The translations under genes were made by a program, and so were the position numbers. The notes under the pieces were generated by a model that was given only the letters and a program-made list of their open reading frames with translations, did no database searches and had not been told where the DNA came from. Below, in pieces: positions 16,701 through 26,650 of a stretch of DNA of 64,000 bases. The DNA lies in assembly GCA_050949865.1 (NCBI GenBank), contig JBMNGN010000004.1, positions 248,001 through 312,000 on the forward strand. Reading direction: 5' to 3'. Numbering within the stretch: the stretch's first letter is position 1; every line of letters starts with the position of its first letter. Origin of the DNA: JBMNGN01 sp050949865 (lineage in GTDB: Bacteria; Bacillota; Syntrophomonadia; Syntrophomonadales; Syntrophomonadaceae).

Positions 16701-17357
16701 TTAATATAAGCTATTCGATTCATCACTGACAATTTCATGCTTTAAAGCATATATTGCTGCCTGAGTGCGATCCTTTACTCCCAGTTTGCGAAAAATGCTG
16801 GTCAAATGGTTCTTAATAGTTTTTTCACTAATGAACATGGTTTTGGCCATCTCGCGGTTGCTTAGCCCCCGGACCAGTAACAACAAAACATCCTTTTCCC
16901 GCTTGCTCAGTTTTAAGTCATCTTTTTTCCGTGTAGTCTGGGTCAATTCCTTTACCAGGTGATTGGCTACCCGCGAATTAATTACTATTTCTCCCGACAT
17001 TACTCTATAGATAGTATCGATGAGTTCACTACCAGCTACATCTTTTAAGATATATGCTGATACCCCGGCTTTTACCATTTGCACAACTTCTTCACCTTCG
17101 TATATGGTAAGGGCAATGATGTGCACGTGAGGAAATTCCCTTTTTATTACCTGGGTAGCCAGGATACCATCAGTACCGGGCATGTTAATATCCATTAGTA
17201 TAACATCCAGGGCCTTTTTGCGGGCAATATTAATAGCTCCCTGTCCGTCTCCAACCTCAGTAACTACTTCCAGACCATCTGTCGATTCCAGGAGTTTCCT
17301 TAAGCCTTCCCGAAACAAGGAGTGATCATCTGCAATTAATACCTTTATCTTGCCCAC
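16701..17357 (-). CDS. NarL/DegU-type response regulator
   Basis: 218 residues: receiver domain with the phospho-acceptor Asp in DVILMDINMPG (about 50-60), DD pair at 10-11 and Lys in AYILKDVAG, followed by a LuxR-type helix-turn-helix (KLSKREKDVLLLLVRGLSNR, then SEKTIKNHLTSIFRKLGV). The start is a GTG with AGAGGAA upstream. The first 32 bp overlap the partner kinase gene, so the two form a translationally coupled two-component system. Targets cannot be read from sequence. Confidence 0.92.
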   Translation of the reverse strand: MGKIKVLIADDHSLFREGLRKLLESTDGLEVVTEVGDGQGAINIARKKALDVILMDINMPGTDGILATQVIKREFPHVHIIALTIYEGEEVVQMVKAGVSAYILKDVAGSELIDTIYRVMSGEIVINSRVANHLVKELTQTTRKKDDLKLSKREKDVLLLLVRGLSNREMAKTMFISEKTIKNHLTSIFRKLGVKDRTQAAIYALKHEIVSDESNSLY

Positions 17358-18009
17358 TGCATTTCCTCTCTTCTAATGGTACCTTAATAAGGATGTGAGT
17401 GCCAATTCCCACCTGAGAAGAAATAGTTATTTCTCCTCCTATCAATTGGACCCTCTCTTTCATTCCACTTAAACCCTGGCCCGCTCCAAGCCTGTTGTAA
17501 TTGGTCTTGTTAAAACCTATGCCAGAATCATTAATAGACAGGGACAGGTATCTGCCTTCATCTTGTATTTGAACTCTAGCTTCTTTAACCCTAGCATATT
17601 TCCTGGCATTATTTATTGCTTCCTGGATTACCCGAAAAAGGGCTATTTCTATATCGTTGGGATACTTATCTTTCAGATGACAACAGATAAAATCAATGTG
17701 AAAACCAAATTTTAACTTATACTCCTTAAAATATTCCCTAAGAAAAGGTACTAAACCCTTTTGAGCCACAGCCGGCTGCACATCAAGAATGATATCCCGG
17801 ATTTCAGCTAGGGCACTTTTTAGCATATTTTTTATCTCTGAAATCTGGTTTATTGAAACCTGAGACTCCTGGGCCGCTATTAAATCCAGCATTATTATAG
17901 CACTAGCAATAGTCTGGGCTGGTCCATCGTGCAGGTCTTGGGCAATCTTTTTGCGTTCTGCCAGTTGAATTTGAAGCCCATCATATTTACAAAACCTATC
18001 ATTATTCAT
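17326..18009 (-). CDS. Minimal soluble HisKA_3 histidine kinase
   Basis: 227 residues, DegS/NarX-type kinase without a sensor domain. The H-box is ERKKIAQDLHDGPAQTIASA, with His near residue 23. The ATPase part shows the N-box FRVIQEAINNARKYA, the G1 box DSGIGFN and the G2 region GLSGMKERVQ. DegS of Bacillus has about 180 extra N-terminal residues, missing here, so input must come from partner proteins or the cytoplasm. AAAGGA precedes the ATG. Confidence 0.9.
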   Translation of the reverse strand: MNNDRFCKYDGLQIQLAERKKIAQDLHDGPAQTIASAIIMLDLIAAQESQVSINQISEIKNMLKSALAEIRDIILDVQPAVAQKGLVPFLREYFKEYKLKFGFHIDFICCHLKDKYPNDIEIALFRVIQEAINNARKYARVKEARVQIQDEGRYLSLSINDSGIGFNKTNYNRLGAGQGLSGMKERVQLIGGEITISSQVGIGTHILIKVPLEERKCSGQDKGINCR

Positions 18010-18214
18010 ATCTTAGTTCCTTTGTGGTCTAACAAGAAACCTTAAGTTTCTGCTTAAAGTTATTCGTCTCTTTCTCCCCAATATTTAATTAACCCATTTC
18101 TCTATTTTTAATTAATGTCAACAATTTTCGCCATAAACTTAAATAATCCTGCCCATTGATTGGGAATTTTCTAATAATATGAGACTTTATAACTAATTGG
18201 TAGGAAATTTTTAC

Positions 18215-19645
18215 TTATATCTCGTTCAAATGAAGGGCTTCTATGGTTTCGTCTTTAATTGCCGCCAGCTTTTTTTCATCACCGGTTTCTATATAAATCC
18301 TTACAACGGCTTCTGTACCTGAAGACCGGATCAACACCCAACTGCCATCTTCGAGAACGAATTTATTTCCATTTACCTGTACCCAGCTATCTACCTTGGT
18401 ACCTGCGATCTGCTTTGGTTGGTACTCCTCAATTCTGGCATTAATTCTAGCCTTATCGATGGAGTTTACCCGTAAATCAATTCTTTGGCTGAATACCGGC
18501 CCGTAGTTATTAATTAGATCTTGGAAGAGCTGATCCAGGTTTTTATCTGATCCGACCAGCATCTCAGCAGCAAGCATACCGGCAAGTAACCCGTCTTTTT
18601 CAGGTATATGCCCGAGAATACTTAAGCCTCCGCTCTCTTCGATCCCTAATAATCCCCCTTTTTCCCGTAAAGCCTCTCCAACATATTTGAACCCTACCGG
18701 GGTTTCTATCACCTTTATACCATTTCTCTGGGCAATCCGGTCCAACAGGTGAGTAGTCGCTACCGAACGGCATACTGGCCCTCGGAAGTTTCTGGTGTTA
18801 ATTAGATGTAACAGCAACAGGCAAGCAAAATAGTTGGGCGATACAAATTCACCCACATTGTTAACAATCCCAAAACGGTCGGCATCCCCATCCAAGGCCA
18901 AGCCTAAATCGGCTTCATAGTTCACTACTGCCCGCTTAAGATCGGTTAGCATTTCATTGGTCGGCTCTGGCAATGAACCCCCAAAAAGAGGATCCCGGTA
19001 GTTGTTGATAGTCTTAACCTCACATCCAAGTTCAGTAAGCATTTTATCCAGATATCCTATCCCTACCCCGAACATGGGATTAACAACTACCTTTAGCTTC
19101 CTTTCTTTAAATAATTCGGTATTAATGATTTTATATATATGGTTTATGTATGGCTGATCAATTTCGGCATTCTTAAGCAGGTCAAGCTGCTGGGCTTCTT
19201 CCAAATTAAGCCGGTAGACTTTTCCGCCCTCAATTACCCGGGATATCTCCGATTCAATAGACTCGGTCACATCCGGCATGGCAGGCCCGGCATAACTGGG
19301 AATAAATTTAATCCCATTGTACTGAGGCGGGTTATGACTGGCGGTTATCATTACCGCTCCCCCTGCCTCCAGGTACCGCACAGCAAAGGCAGTCACCGGA
19401 GTTGGAGTCGGTTTGCTAAACAAATATACTTTGATTCCATTACCCAGCAAAACCCGGGCGCATTCTTCGGCAAATTCCCTGGACATGAAACGATTATCAT
19501 ACCCAATAATAATACCTTTACGTTTCAAATTCTGCGAAGTAACATAGCTGGCAATCCCCTGGGCTACTATCTGACAATTGTCAAAGGTAAATTCTCTGGC
19601 AATCACGGCTCTCCAGCCATCAGTGCCAAATTTAATCATTGACAT
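18215..19645 (-). CDS. Phosphoglucomutase/phosphomannomutase family enzyme
   Basis: 476 residues, alpha-D-phosphohexomutase superfamily, interconverting sugar-1- and sugar-6-phosphates. Motifs: active-site Ser loop ITASHNPPQYNGIKF (about 100-114), metal loop DGDADRFGIV (about 246-255), sugar loop GIEESGGLS, and phosphate loop IRSSGTEAVVRIYIE near the C-terminus. These do not decide between glucose and mannose specificity; GlmM is less likely given the length. GGAGG is seven bases before the ATG. The product could feed nucleotide-sugar synthesis for the wall polymers. Confidence 0.9.
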   Translation of the reverse strand: MSMIKFGTDGWRAVIAREFTFDNCQIVAQGIASYVTSQNLKRKGIIIGYDNRFMSREFAEECARVLLGNGIKVYLFSKPTPTPVTAFAVRYLEAGGAVMITASHNPPQYNGIKFIPSYAGPAMPDVTESIESEISRVIEGGKVYRLNLEEAQQLDLLKNAEIDQPYINHIYKIINTELFKERKLKVVVNPMFGVGIGYLDKMLTELGCEVKTINNYRDPLFGGSLPEPTNEMLTDLKRAVVNYEADLGLALDGDADRFGIVNNVGEFVSPNYFACLLLLHLINTRNFRGPVCRSVATTHLLDRIAQRNGIKVIETPVGFKYVGEALREKGGLLGIEESGGLSILGHIPEKDGLLAGMLAAEMLVGSDKNLDQLFQDLINNYGPVFSQRIDLRVNSIDKARINARIEEYQPKQIAGTKVDSWVQVNGNKFVLEDGSWVLIRSSGTEAVVRIYIETGDEKKLAAIKDETIEALHLNEI

Positions 19646-19798
19646 TTTTTGGCCTCCTTAATAATTAATCCTTTCATTCGATTATTATCTATATTAATTA
19701 GCATCGTATCTTAAGTATAGGCACTTTGAACTAGTCGGTTGAACCTAATCCTTTTAAGACCATTATATTATACCTTTTGGCCTGCTGGCTTAAGAGAT

Positions 19799-20929
19799 TT
19801 ATTGGGCTCCAATACGAACATATAAAAAATCTTTAATTACATCGACTATCCTTGCAGCAGCCTTGCCGTCACCGTAAGGATTAACCGCCCGGGCCATTTT
19901 CTTATACTCGTATTTGTTGGTTAATAAAATTTTGGCTGCTTCATATATACTCCGCTTGTTAGTTCCCACTAGTTTAACTGTTCCGGCCTGTAAAGCCTCA
20001 GGACGCTCAGTGGTATCCCTAAGAACCAGTACCGGTTTTCCCAGGGAAGGAGCCTCTTCTTGCATACCTCCAGAGTCGGTGAGGATTATATAGGAAATAT
20101 TCATCAAATTAGCAAAAGGCTCATAATCTAAAGGTTCAAGCAAATGCACCCGTTCTTTCCCCTCCAGCATTTCCAGGGCAACATTCCTGACTATCGGGTT
20201 TTTATGGACCGGAAATATCACTTCCACATCAGAAAATTCATCTACCAAACGGATCAATGCTTCATATATTGAACGCATTTGGGTCCCCCAGTTCTCTCTC
20301 CTGTGGGTGGTAACCAGTAATATCCGGTTATTAAAATTTATATTCTTAAACTCTGGTCCAAAGACATAATTTGAACTGACGGTCTCCAGCAAGGCATCAA
20401 TTACGGTGTTGCCAGTTACCCATATCTTCAAGGAAGCTACAGACTCAGCCAGTAAATTCTGTTTATTAGCTTCGGTGGGTGCAAAATGCAATTCGGCAAG
20501 CTTACCGGTCAAGGTCCGGTTAATCTCCTCGGGGAAAGGTGAATATTTATTTCGGGTTCTTAATCCGGCCTCTACATGTCCTACCGGAATTTTTAAGTAA
20601 AAAGCAGCCAAAGAAGCGGTAAAAGTTGTAGTAGTATCGCCATGAACCAGTACAAGATCCGGCTTTTCTTTTTCAAGGATGGATTTTACCCCGTTTAGGA
20701 CCCCGGTGGTAAGGCTAAATAAATCCTGATGCTCTTTCATTAAATTTAGATCATAATCAGGCACTATTTTAAACAGGTTTAACACCTGGTCCAACATTTC
20801 TCTATGCTGGGCAGTAACTACTACCACCGTTTTTATATCCTCAACCTTTTTCAGCTCTCTAATTACCGGAGCCATCTTAATAGCTTCGGGCCTAGTGCCA
20901 AATACAACCATAACCTTGCCTAGAAACAA
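19799..20929 (-). CDS. wecB: UDP-N-acetylglucosamine 2-epimerase
   Basis: 376 residues, non-hydrolysing epimerase converting UDP-GlcNAc to UDP-ManNAc. Family blocks: VVFGTRPEAIKMAPVIREL, VHGDTTTTFTASLAAFY, VGHVEAGLRTRNKYSPFPEE and ILTDSGGMQEEAPSLGKPVL. Best start is a TTG at 20929 with GGAGG seven bases upstream; a Met is at residue 7. UDP-ManNAc is the donor of TagA-type enzymes, such as the one at 3020-3745. Confidence 0.94.
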   Translation of the reverse strand: MFLGKVMVVFGTRPEAIKMAPVIRELKKVEDIKTVVVVTAQHREMLDQVLNLFKIVPDYDLNLMKEHQDLFSLTTGVLNGVKSILEKEKPDLVLVHGDTTTTFTASLAAFYLKIPVGHVEAGLRTRNKYSPFPEEINRTLTGKLAELHFAPTEANKQNLLAESVASLKIWVTGNTVIDALLETVSSNYVFGPEFKNINFNNRILLVTTHRRENWGTQMRSIYEALIRLVDEFSDVEVIFPVHKNPIVRNVALEMLEGKERVHLLEPLDYEPFANLMNISYIILTDSGGMQEEAPSLGKPVLVLRDTTERPEALQAGTVKLVGTNKRSIYEAAKILLTNKYEYKKMARAVNPYGDGKAAARIVDVIKDFLYVRIGAQ

Positions 20930-20991
20930 TGTTATTCCTCCCTATAATACCTCTTTAAAAAGGTAGGATTCCCCTAGTCTTATAATACTCA

Positions 20992-21399
20992 TCATTTGTG
21001 TAACATTGTTACCGGAAGGATATTGACAATTTTAAAAACCAGACAGTTTTTCAGCGGAAAATAGCTGTATTTGCTTCTCAACCAGCGCTGTTTAATCCGT
21101 TCATAGTATTCACCCTCAGTCAAATCCTGCTCTAGTTCAACATACACTCTGATTCCATCCTTACCCTTAGAATCATCTATAAGTAAAACTAAAAAAACGC
21201 CTTTACGGGTTTCCAGTAAATTAGCGTAGGTCTTATCCGCCCCGAACCGGGCACATATTATGGTGTCATCATCAATCATTTCCAGAATGCTTATAACTGC
21301 AACATTAACCTGATAATCTAACGATACGGTGCTAAGAGTAGTTGAAGCATAATTAGCATTAAGCAGCCTTCGGGCTTTTTCTATCAGATTAGCCTCCAT
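20992..21399 (-). CDS. FMN-binding split-barrel (pyridoxamine oxidase-like) protein
   Basis: About 135 residues from the ATG at 21399, with AAAGGAG upstream (the frame extends to 21429 without support). Pattern NVAVISILEMIDDDTIICAR then KTYANLLETRKGVFLVLLID resembles the pyridoxamine 5'-phosphate oxidase-like split barrel, small flavin- or heme-binding proteins of varied function. No substrate can be named. It is probably a single gene. Confidence 0.65.
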   Translation of the reverse strand: MEANLIEKARRLLNANYASTTLSTVSLDYQVNVAVISILEMIDDDTIICARFGADKTYANLLETRKGVFLVLLIDDSKGKDGIRVYVELEQDLTEGEYYERIKQRWLRSKYSYFPLKNCLVFKIVNILPVTMLHK

Positions 21400-21482
21400 A
21401 ATATCCACTCCTTTTCTAAAAGACACCATTTAATCCATAGTAATATATTAGGGACCCACAATGCAAGTTGAGGCAGAAACCA

Positions 21483-21535
21483 AGGGGACGGTTCTTCCGG
21501 TAGTTTTCTAAAAACGACCGGAAGAACCGTCCCCT
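21483..21535. repeat. Hairpin REP-like element, copy B
   Basis: Perfect inverted repeat with 19-bp arms (21483-21501 and 21517-21535) and a 15-base centre. The outer part is AGGGGACGGTTCT, identical to the core of copies at 3798 and 61464, while the inner part differs. It ends 15 bp from the tetR stop codon, the same kind of position as the other hairpin copies. Confidence 0.85.
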
Positions 21536-21550
21536 CCTTTGCGCCCTATA

Positions 21551-22141
21551 CTAGTTCCTTAATCCTTTCATTATCAGATCCGTTAACTGATCCGCCAGGT
21601 ATTTCGGGTTTATCTCCCATTCGTCCAACGTAATTGGTGCCCACACTGAACTAAGGACTCCGGAAATAATTAAAAACACCAGCTGGGAATCTACTCTCCT
21701 GATTTCACCTTTTTCCATGGCCTTCTCAATTAATTCAATCATATGACTTTGTTTCTCTTTCTGTATATCAAGGACCCAATTTTTCAGCTCCGGGTCAATA
21801 ACTTCAGTATCCCAGAAAATAACCCTGGTTAACTCCCGGTTATCACGGCAGAAATTAAAATGGGCTTCAAAGGTTAATCTTATCCTATCCTCCAGTTTCA
21901 GTTCTTGAGTCTTTCCTGCTCCTAATCTTTCGTAATATAACTGAAAGCTGGCCTCCAGCATCTCCTGAAACAACTGCAGTTTGCTATCAAAATACTCATA
22001 TATTGTACCCTTCCCAATACCTGCTGCGGCTGCTATCTCTTCCATTCTGGTATTATGGTATCCTTTCTGGGAAAACATAAGAACTGCAGCCTCGATAATA
22101 ACCTCCCGCTTATTGCCTGGATTGTCACTGATTTCCCTCAT
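21551..22141 (-). CDS. TetR/AcrR-family repressor of the efflux operon
   Basis: 196 residues. N-terminal helix-turn-helix (AAVLMFSQKGYHNTRMEEIA, then GIGKGTIYEYFDSK) and a helical ligand domain of the YcdC/AcrR_C type. It is the third gene of the MFP-RND-TetR operon, starting 20 bp after the RND stop. A matching palindrome (ACCGACCA/TGGTCGGT) next to the operon promoter and a similar site at the TolC-like gene suggest it represses both. The inducing ligand is unknown. Confidence 0.88.
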   Translation of the reverse strand: MREISDNPGNKREVIIEAAVLMFSQKGYHNTRMEEIAAAAGIGKGTIYEYFDSKLQLFQEMLEASFQLYYERLGAGKTQELKLEDRIRLTFEAHFNFCRDNRELTRVIFWDTEVIDPELKNWVLDIQKEKQSHMIELIEKAMEKGEIRRVDSQLVFLIISGVLSSVWAPITLDEWEINPKYLADQLTDLIMKGLRN

Positions 22142-22161
22142 AGTACCTCCGATAATCGTGT

Positions 22162-25100
22162 TTAATCATTTAGGCTGGCCTTTGCCTCATAGCTATCTTT
22201 AGAACCAAACCATTTATTACTCAGCTTAGAACCCCAATCATCAAAAATCGTATATACTACCGGTACCAGAAGCAAAGTTATTAAAGTAGATGCCAGCAGC
22301 CCGCCAATAACAACCGTGGCCAGGGGTGCCTGCACCTCGCCTCCTTCTCCTCTACCCAATGAAAGGGGAAGCATGGCTAAAACCGTACTGAAAGCGGTCA
22401 TTAGAATCGGCCTTAATCTGACCCTTCCAGCTTCAACAACTGCCGCGTTCCGCTCCATGCCTGACTCCCGCAGCTGCTTTAAATAATCAACGTAAACAAT
22501 GGCATTGGACACTACTATACCAACCAACATTATAAGCCCGACAAATGCCGTTACGCAAAAACTCCGCCCGGTTACCAGCAAGCCTAAAACTACTCCAATT
22601 ATAGCCGTAGGCACTGAGAACATAATAACAAATGGATTAAAGAAGGATTCGTATTGGACAGCCATTACTGCATATACGAGAATAATCGCCAGCAAAAGTG
22701 CAACCGCTAGGCTGGAGAAGCTTTCCGTCATTTCTTCACTCTCGCCCCCGTAGCTTACTTCATAACCGACGGGAAGGGCTAGTTTGTCTACTTCAGCCTG
22801 AATATCGCTTATCACACTTCTTAAATCGCGATTAAGCAGATAGGCATTTACTTCCGCCCTCCTGACCTGATCCACCCTGGTAATTTGCACTGGACCTTGA
22901 GCCATTTCAAAAGTAGCTATCTGGGACAATTTAACTGGTATACCCTGAGGATTAAGTATATTAAGGTTGGATAGGTAATCTATATCCTGGTGCCCTTCCG
23001 GAATGTACCTGACCCTTAAATCTACTTCCTGGCCTTCTATTCTATACCTGGTGGCAACAGTCCCCTGCATGGCATTTCTTATCTCATTGGAAATCTGCAT
23101 GGGAGTAAGACCAAAAGCAGCAGCCCGTTTCCGATCTATTTTAATCTGAAGTTCCGGATGGCCATCGGTTAAGGAGGAAGAAACCTCCCTGGTTCCCGGG
23201 ACCGACCGTACTATGCTGGCTATCTGGGTCGATAGCTCCTTCAAAACATCTAAATCTTCACCGCTTACCTGCACATTTATCGGTCCGTCACCGGCACCCA
23301 TACTGGTAACATCCATGGTATTGGCAGTAATTTTGGCCCCGGCAATATCCCGGACCTTCAGACGAATCTCTTCGGTAACCTCATCAACGCTCCTAGAACG
23401 TTCACTTTTGGGAATAAGCTTTACATATATTGTGGCTGTGTCAGAAGAGCTTCCACTACCGCCCATCATCATTCCCGTTGAACCAACACTGGTAAATATG
23501 GTATCGACTTCAGGAATCTGCCGGAGCTGGTATTCAACCTCACTGGTAATCGCTTCCGTGTTGGACAGCTTGCTGCCTTTGTCAGTTTCAACGTTTATCG
23601 CTATTTCCCCGGAATCCATTTTAGGAAGAAACTCGGCTCCAATTAAGGGCATAAAGGCAAAAGACGCTATCATAAGTCCGGTAACAACCAGAATCACCCG
23701 GCGGCGACGCTGCAAGGCCTTTTCTAGCAATACCTTATACCGTTCTCCCAAACTGTCTATCCATTTCCCAAATCTGGCAGCTATCCGGTTTATTTTCCCT
23801 CTTCCACTGTCACTCAGGAGCATAGATCTCTCAGTTAACATCCGGGATGACATCAAGGGAATAACAGTCAATGAAACGAAGAGGGAACATAAAATGGCAA
23901 ATGATATGGTTATGGCCAGGGGCTTAAATAATATGGCCGCCAGGCCTTCCACAAAAACTATGGGCAGAAATACCGCTATTATCGTCATCGTAGCAGCAAT
24001 AACTGCATTTCCAACCTCTGAGGCCCCTTTTACCGCTGCTTCCACTGGAGGCATTCCCAAACACCGATGGCGGTATATATTCTCAAAAACTACTATGGAA
24101 TCATCTACTATCCGGCCGACCCCTAAGGCCAAACCTCCCATGGTAATTAAATTGATAGTGCTGTTATTAAAATACATCAATATAAATGTAGCTATGATGG
24201 AGAGAGGAATAGCAGTGAATATTATTAAAGTACTTCTCATATTCCTGAGAAACAGGAACAATATTACCATGGCCAAGATTGAACCTTCGATGATCATTTT
24301 TTTGGTAGTATTAATCGATTCGGTAATAAACTCGGCTTGATCAAATACAAATTTGACATTAAGATCAAGGTTCAATTCCTTCTGGAGCTTTTCCATTTCC
24401 TCCCGGACTGCCTGGCAGGCCTTTACTGTATTGGCATCACTCTGTTTGAGGCAGTGAATCCCGACCGCATATTCACCATCTACTCTGGTAATCTGGGACA
24501 TATCTTTATAGCTATCGGTTACTGTGGCAATATCTCCAATGTATACGATATTGCCCTGAGCAGTCATTATGGCAACATCCTTAATGTCCTCAACAGACTC
24601 AAACTGCTGGAGATTGCGCACAAAATACTCCCTTCCATCCTGATCCACGGCACCGCCGGACATGTTAAAATTTTCCACCTGCAGGACCTGGTTCACCTGG
24701 GCCAGGGAAAGTCCGTAGTTTTCTAATTTGACCGGGTCAACTTCGACCTTGACCTCCCTTTCCACCCCACCGGTAATAACTACCGAAGCTATTTCCGGAA
24801 TCCGCGCCAGCCGCGGTTCTATAACCTCCTCGGCAATAGTCTGAAGGTGAGCCTGGTTCTCACCACCGCTGATGCCCATTTGCATAACCGGCATTATAGA
24901 CGGATCCATTTTAAAAACCATGGGCTTATCTGCCCCACTGGGGAGAAAAGGTTCTATCATTCCAATCTGTTCTCTAATATCCAGGGAAGCATTATCCATA
25001 TCGGTATTCCAATTAAATCTGAGAATTATCACTGATTGGCCGGCACTGGAAAAGGATTGGATTTCTTTAACATTGCTCAGAGTATTAAGGCTTCCTTCCA

Positions 25101-25302
25101 GGGGTTTTGTTAGCTGGGATTCCACCTCCTCCGGTCCGGTTCCCGGGTAACTGGTTATCACCGCTGCTACCGGCAGGCTCATCTCCGGATATAAGTCAAC
25201 CGACAGCTTGCTGTAAGTAAAATACCCCATAATCAATAGCACCGATACCAATATTACTATGGTGACCGGTCTTTTTACCGAAAACTCTACTAAACGCATC
25301 AT
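22162..25302 (-). CDS. RND-family efflux permease
   Basis: 1046 residues, full-length AcrB/SwrC-like pump with twelve membrane helices in two halves and two large extracytoplasmic domains. The helix-4 proton-relay region reads ALGVGRIVDDSIVVFENIYR (about 391-410). The N-terminus FSVKRPVTIVILVSVLLIMG is typical, as is the C-terminal VGIVVSNAIVYVDYL. It is driven by proton motive force. The start codon overlaps the end of the adaptor gene (TAATG), showing coupling. RND pumps do occur in monoderms (SwrC of Bacillus), but the TolC partner nearby is less usual. Confidence 0.95.
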   Translation of the reverse strand: MMRLVEFSVKRPVTIVILVSVLLIMGYFTYSKLSVDLYPEMSLPVAAVITSYPGTGPEEVESQLTKPLEGSLNTLSNVKEIQSFSSAGQSVIILRFNWNTDMDNASLDIREQIGMIEPFLPSGADKPMVFKMDPSIMPVMQMGISGGENQAHLQTIAEEVIEPRLARIPEIASVVITGGVEREVKVEVDPVKLENYGLSLAQVNQVLQVENFNMSGGAVDQDGREYFVRNLQQFESVEDIKDVAIMTAQGNIVYIGDIATVTDSYKDMSQITRVDGEYAVGIHCLKQSDANTVKACQAVREEMEKLQKELNLDLNVKFVFDQAEFITESINTTKKMIIEGSILAMVILFLFLRNMRSTLIIFTAIPLSIIATFILMYFNNSTINLITMGGLALGVGRIVDDSIVVFENIYRHRCLGMPPVEAAVKGASEVGNAVIAATMTIIAVFLPIVFVEGLAAILFKPLAITISFAILCSLFVSLTVIPLMSSRMLTERSMLLSDSGRGKINRIAARFGKWIDSLGERYKVLLEKALQRRRRVILVVTGLMIASFAFMPLIGAEFLPKMDSGEIAINVETDKGSKLSNTEAITSEVEYQLRQIPEVDTIFTSVGSTGMMMGGSGSSSDTATIYVKLIPKSERSRSVDEVTEEIRLKVRDIAGAKITANTMDVTSMGAGDGPINVQVSGEDLDVLKELSTQIASIVRSVPGTREVSSSLTDGHPELQIKIDRKRAAAFGLTPMQISNEIRNAMQGTVATRYRIEGQEVDLRVRYIPEGHQDIDYLSNLNILNPQGIPVKLSQIATFEMAQGPVQITRVDQVRRAEVNAYLLNRDLRSVISDIQAEVDKLALPVGYEVSYGGESEEMTESFSSLAVALLLAIILVYAVMAVQYESFFNPFVIMFSVPTAIIGVVLGLLVTGRSFCVTAFVGLIMLVGIVVSNAIVYVDYLKQLRESGMERNAAVVEAGRVRLRPILMTAFSTVLAMLPLSLGRGEGGEVQAPLATVVIGGLLASTLITLLLVPVVYTIFDDWGSKLSNKWFGSKDSYEAKASLND

Positions 25303-26402
25303 TATCTTTCACCCCCGGTTATGATCCTAACCAGGGTACCATCACGGACCAGGGTATTACCCTTGGTTATCACTTCTTCCCCGCTGCTTAGGCCGCTTAC
25401 TATTTCCACATAATCTGAATTCTCTATACCGATTACAACTTCTTTTTCCCTAGCCCGTTTTTCATCATCAACTGTATACACTACCGTTCTTGCCCCACTG
25501 GCAACCACAGCACTGCGGGGAACACAAACTACATTCTGCCTGCTGATTGTAGGGATAGTTACCTCGGCAAACATCCCTGACTTGATTAAACCTTCTTCAT
25601 TTCCCAGGGCTACTTTTACCGCAAAGTTCCTTGTGAAAGGATCAGCTACTGTAGATACATTTTCTACCCGCCCTTTAAAAGGAAGCTCCCGGGCTGCTTT
25701 TATCAGAACCTCCGCTTCGCTTCCTTCCTTTATGTAACTTATTTCCGACTCGCTGACCATAACTTCAACCTCCATGTGAAGCGGATCACCGACAATTGCC
25801 GCCGGGCTCTGGGGGTTGGCGGTTTCTCCCAGGGATAGATTGATACTGCCAACCACTCCATCAATAGGTGAAGTAATCGTACAATTGTCCAGCTGGTTCT
25901 GGGCTTGAACCAATGCGGCCTGGGCTTGATCCCGTCCTGCTCTTGCACTATCCAGCCCACTCTTGGCCGATTCTAATTGCTGGGCTGATATAGCTCCTGC
26001 TTCATGCAGTTTAGACACTCGTTCATAATTGCTAGCAGCCGCTTCATATTGCACATCAGCGGCTCTTTTGGCGGCCTGGGCTTGCATAACCGCAGCCTGG
26101 ACATCTTTATTATCAAGGGCAAGAATGGTCTGGCCCTTTTTCACCACGTCCCCGGGTTTAAGATAAACAGCCGTTACCCTGGCTGGTATTTTGGGCATTA
26201 TATAAACCTCATTAGTACTTCTCACCGTGCCGGAATATCTCGAACCTTTAACAATGTCCCTTACTTCAGCTCTTGCAGTATTTACACTGATTTCCGTCTC
26301 GGTTGAAGTATCGGTTTGGCTGCCGCAACCGGTCATAATTGAAAGAGCAACCATTAGCGCTACTAATACGAGTAAAGGTTTTACTTTTAAACAACTATAC
26401 AC
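25302..26402 (-). CDS. RND efflux adaptor (membrane-fusion) lipoprotein
   Basis: 366 residues. The N-terminus has a hydrophobic segment ending in the lipobox IMTGC (Cys near 26), so it is probably a lipoprotein. Then come the barrel-sandwich (lipoyl) halves, MPKIPARVTAVYLKPGDVVK and ITSPIDGVVGSINLSLGE, a coiled-coil hairpin of Ala/Gln-rich repeats between them, and a beta-barrel. Family: HlyD/AcrA adaptors. GTG start with GGAGGG seven bases upstream. First gene of the operon, directly below the TetR-type operator. Confidence 0.93.
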   Translation of the reverse strand: MYSCLKVKPLLVLVALMVALSIMTGCGSQTDTSTETEISVNTARAEVRDIVKGSRYSGTVRSTNEVYIMPKIPARVTAVYLKPGDVVKKGQTILALDNKDVQAAVMQAQAAKRAADVQYEAAASNYERVSKLHEAGAISAQQLESAKSGLDSARAGRDQAQAALVQAQNQLDNCTITSPIDGVVGSINLSLGETANPQSPAAIVGDPLHMEVEVMVSESEISYIKEGSEAEVLIKAARELPFKGRVENVSTVADPFTRNFAVKVALGNEEGLIKSGMFAEVTIPTISRQNVVCVPRSAVVASGARTVVYTVDDEKRAREKEVVIGIENSDYVEIVSGLSSGEEVITKGNTLVRDGTLVRIITGGER

Positions 26403-26480
26403 CTATTTCCCTCCTAACACTTTACGTCGGTAATAAACAAGGCAACGAACCGTTTAGCAATACCCCCTCGCTCATACCCG

Positions 26481-26498
26481 ACCGACCAGTTGGTCGGT
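26481..26498 (-). promoter_or_regulatory. TetR-type operator of the MFP-RND-TetR operon
   Basis: Perfect inverted repeat ACCGACCA, centre GT, TGGTCGGT, nine bases downstream of the -10 box. This is the place where a repressor blocks initiation or clearance. The sequence type is common for TetR/AcrR regulators, and the operon encodes one. Confidence 0.85.
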
Positions 26499-26507
26499 TA
26501 TAACTGC

Positions 26508-26537
26508 ATTATATCTTTATTAAAAATTCCCAGTCAA
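26508..26537 (-). promoter_or_regulatory. Sigma-A promoter of the efflux operon
   Basis: TTGACT (26532-26537) and TATAAT (26508-26513) on the minus strand with an 18-bp spacer, about 105 bp upstream of the adaptor GTG and immediately before the palindromic operator. Confidence 0.8.
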
Positions 26538-26650
26538 TTAAAAAATCCTAGGGACCGGAAGGTTAATTCTTCTGGTTGTTTCCGCTAGTTGATTTGGCCC
26601 CAGTTAACCCGCTATTCCTGATATTAAAGAACCTTCCCCTGGTATCCCCT

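Noticed and set aside
23213..24340. Long plus-strand frame of 375 codons
   Set aside because: It lies entirely opposite the RND permease gene, has no ribosome site and encodes no recognisable pattern; it is a shadow frame.
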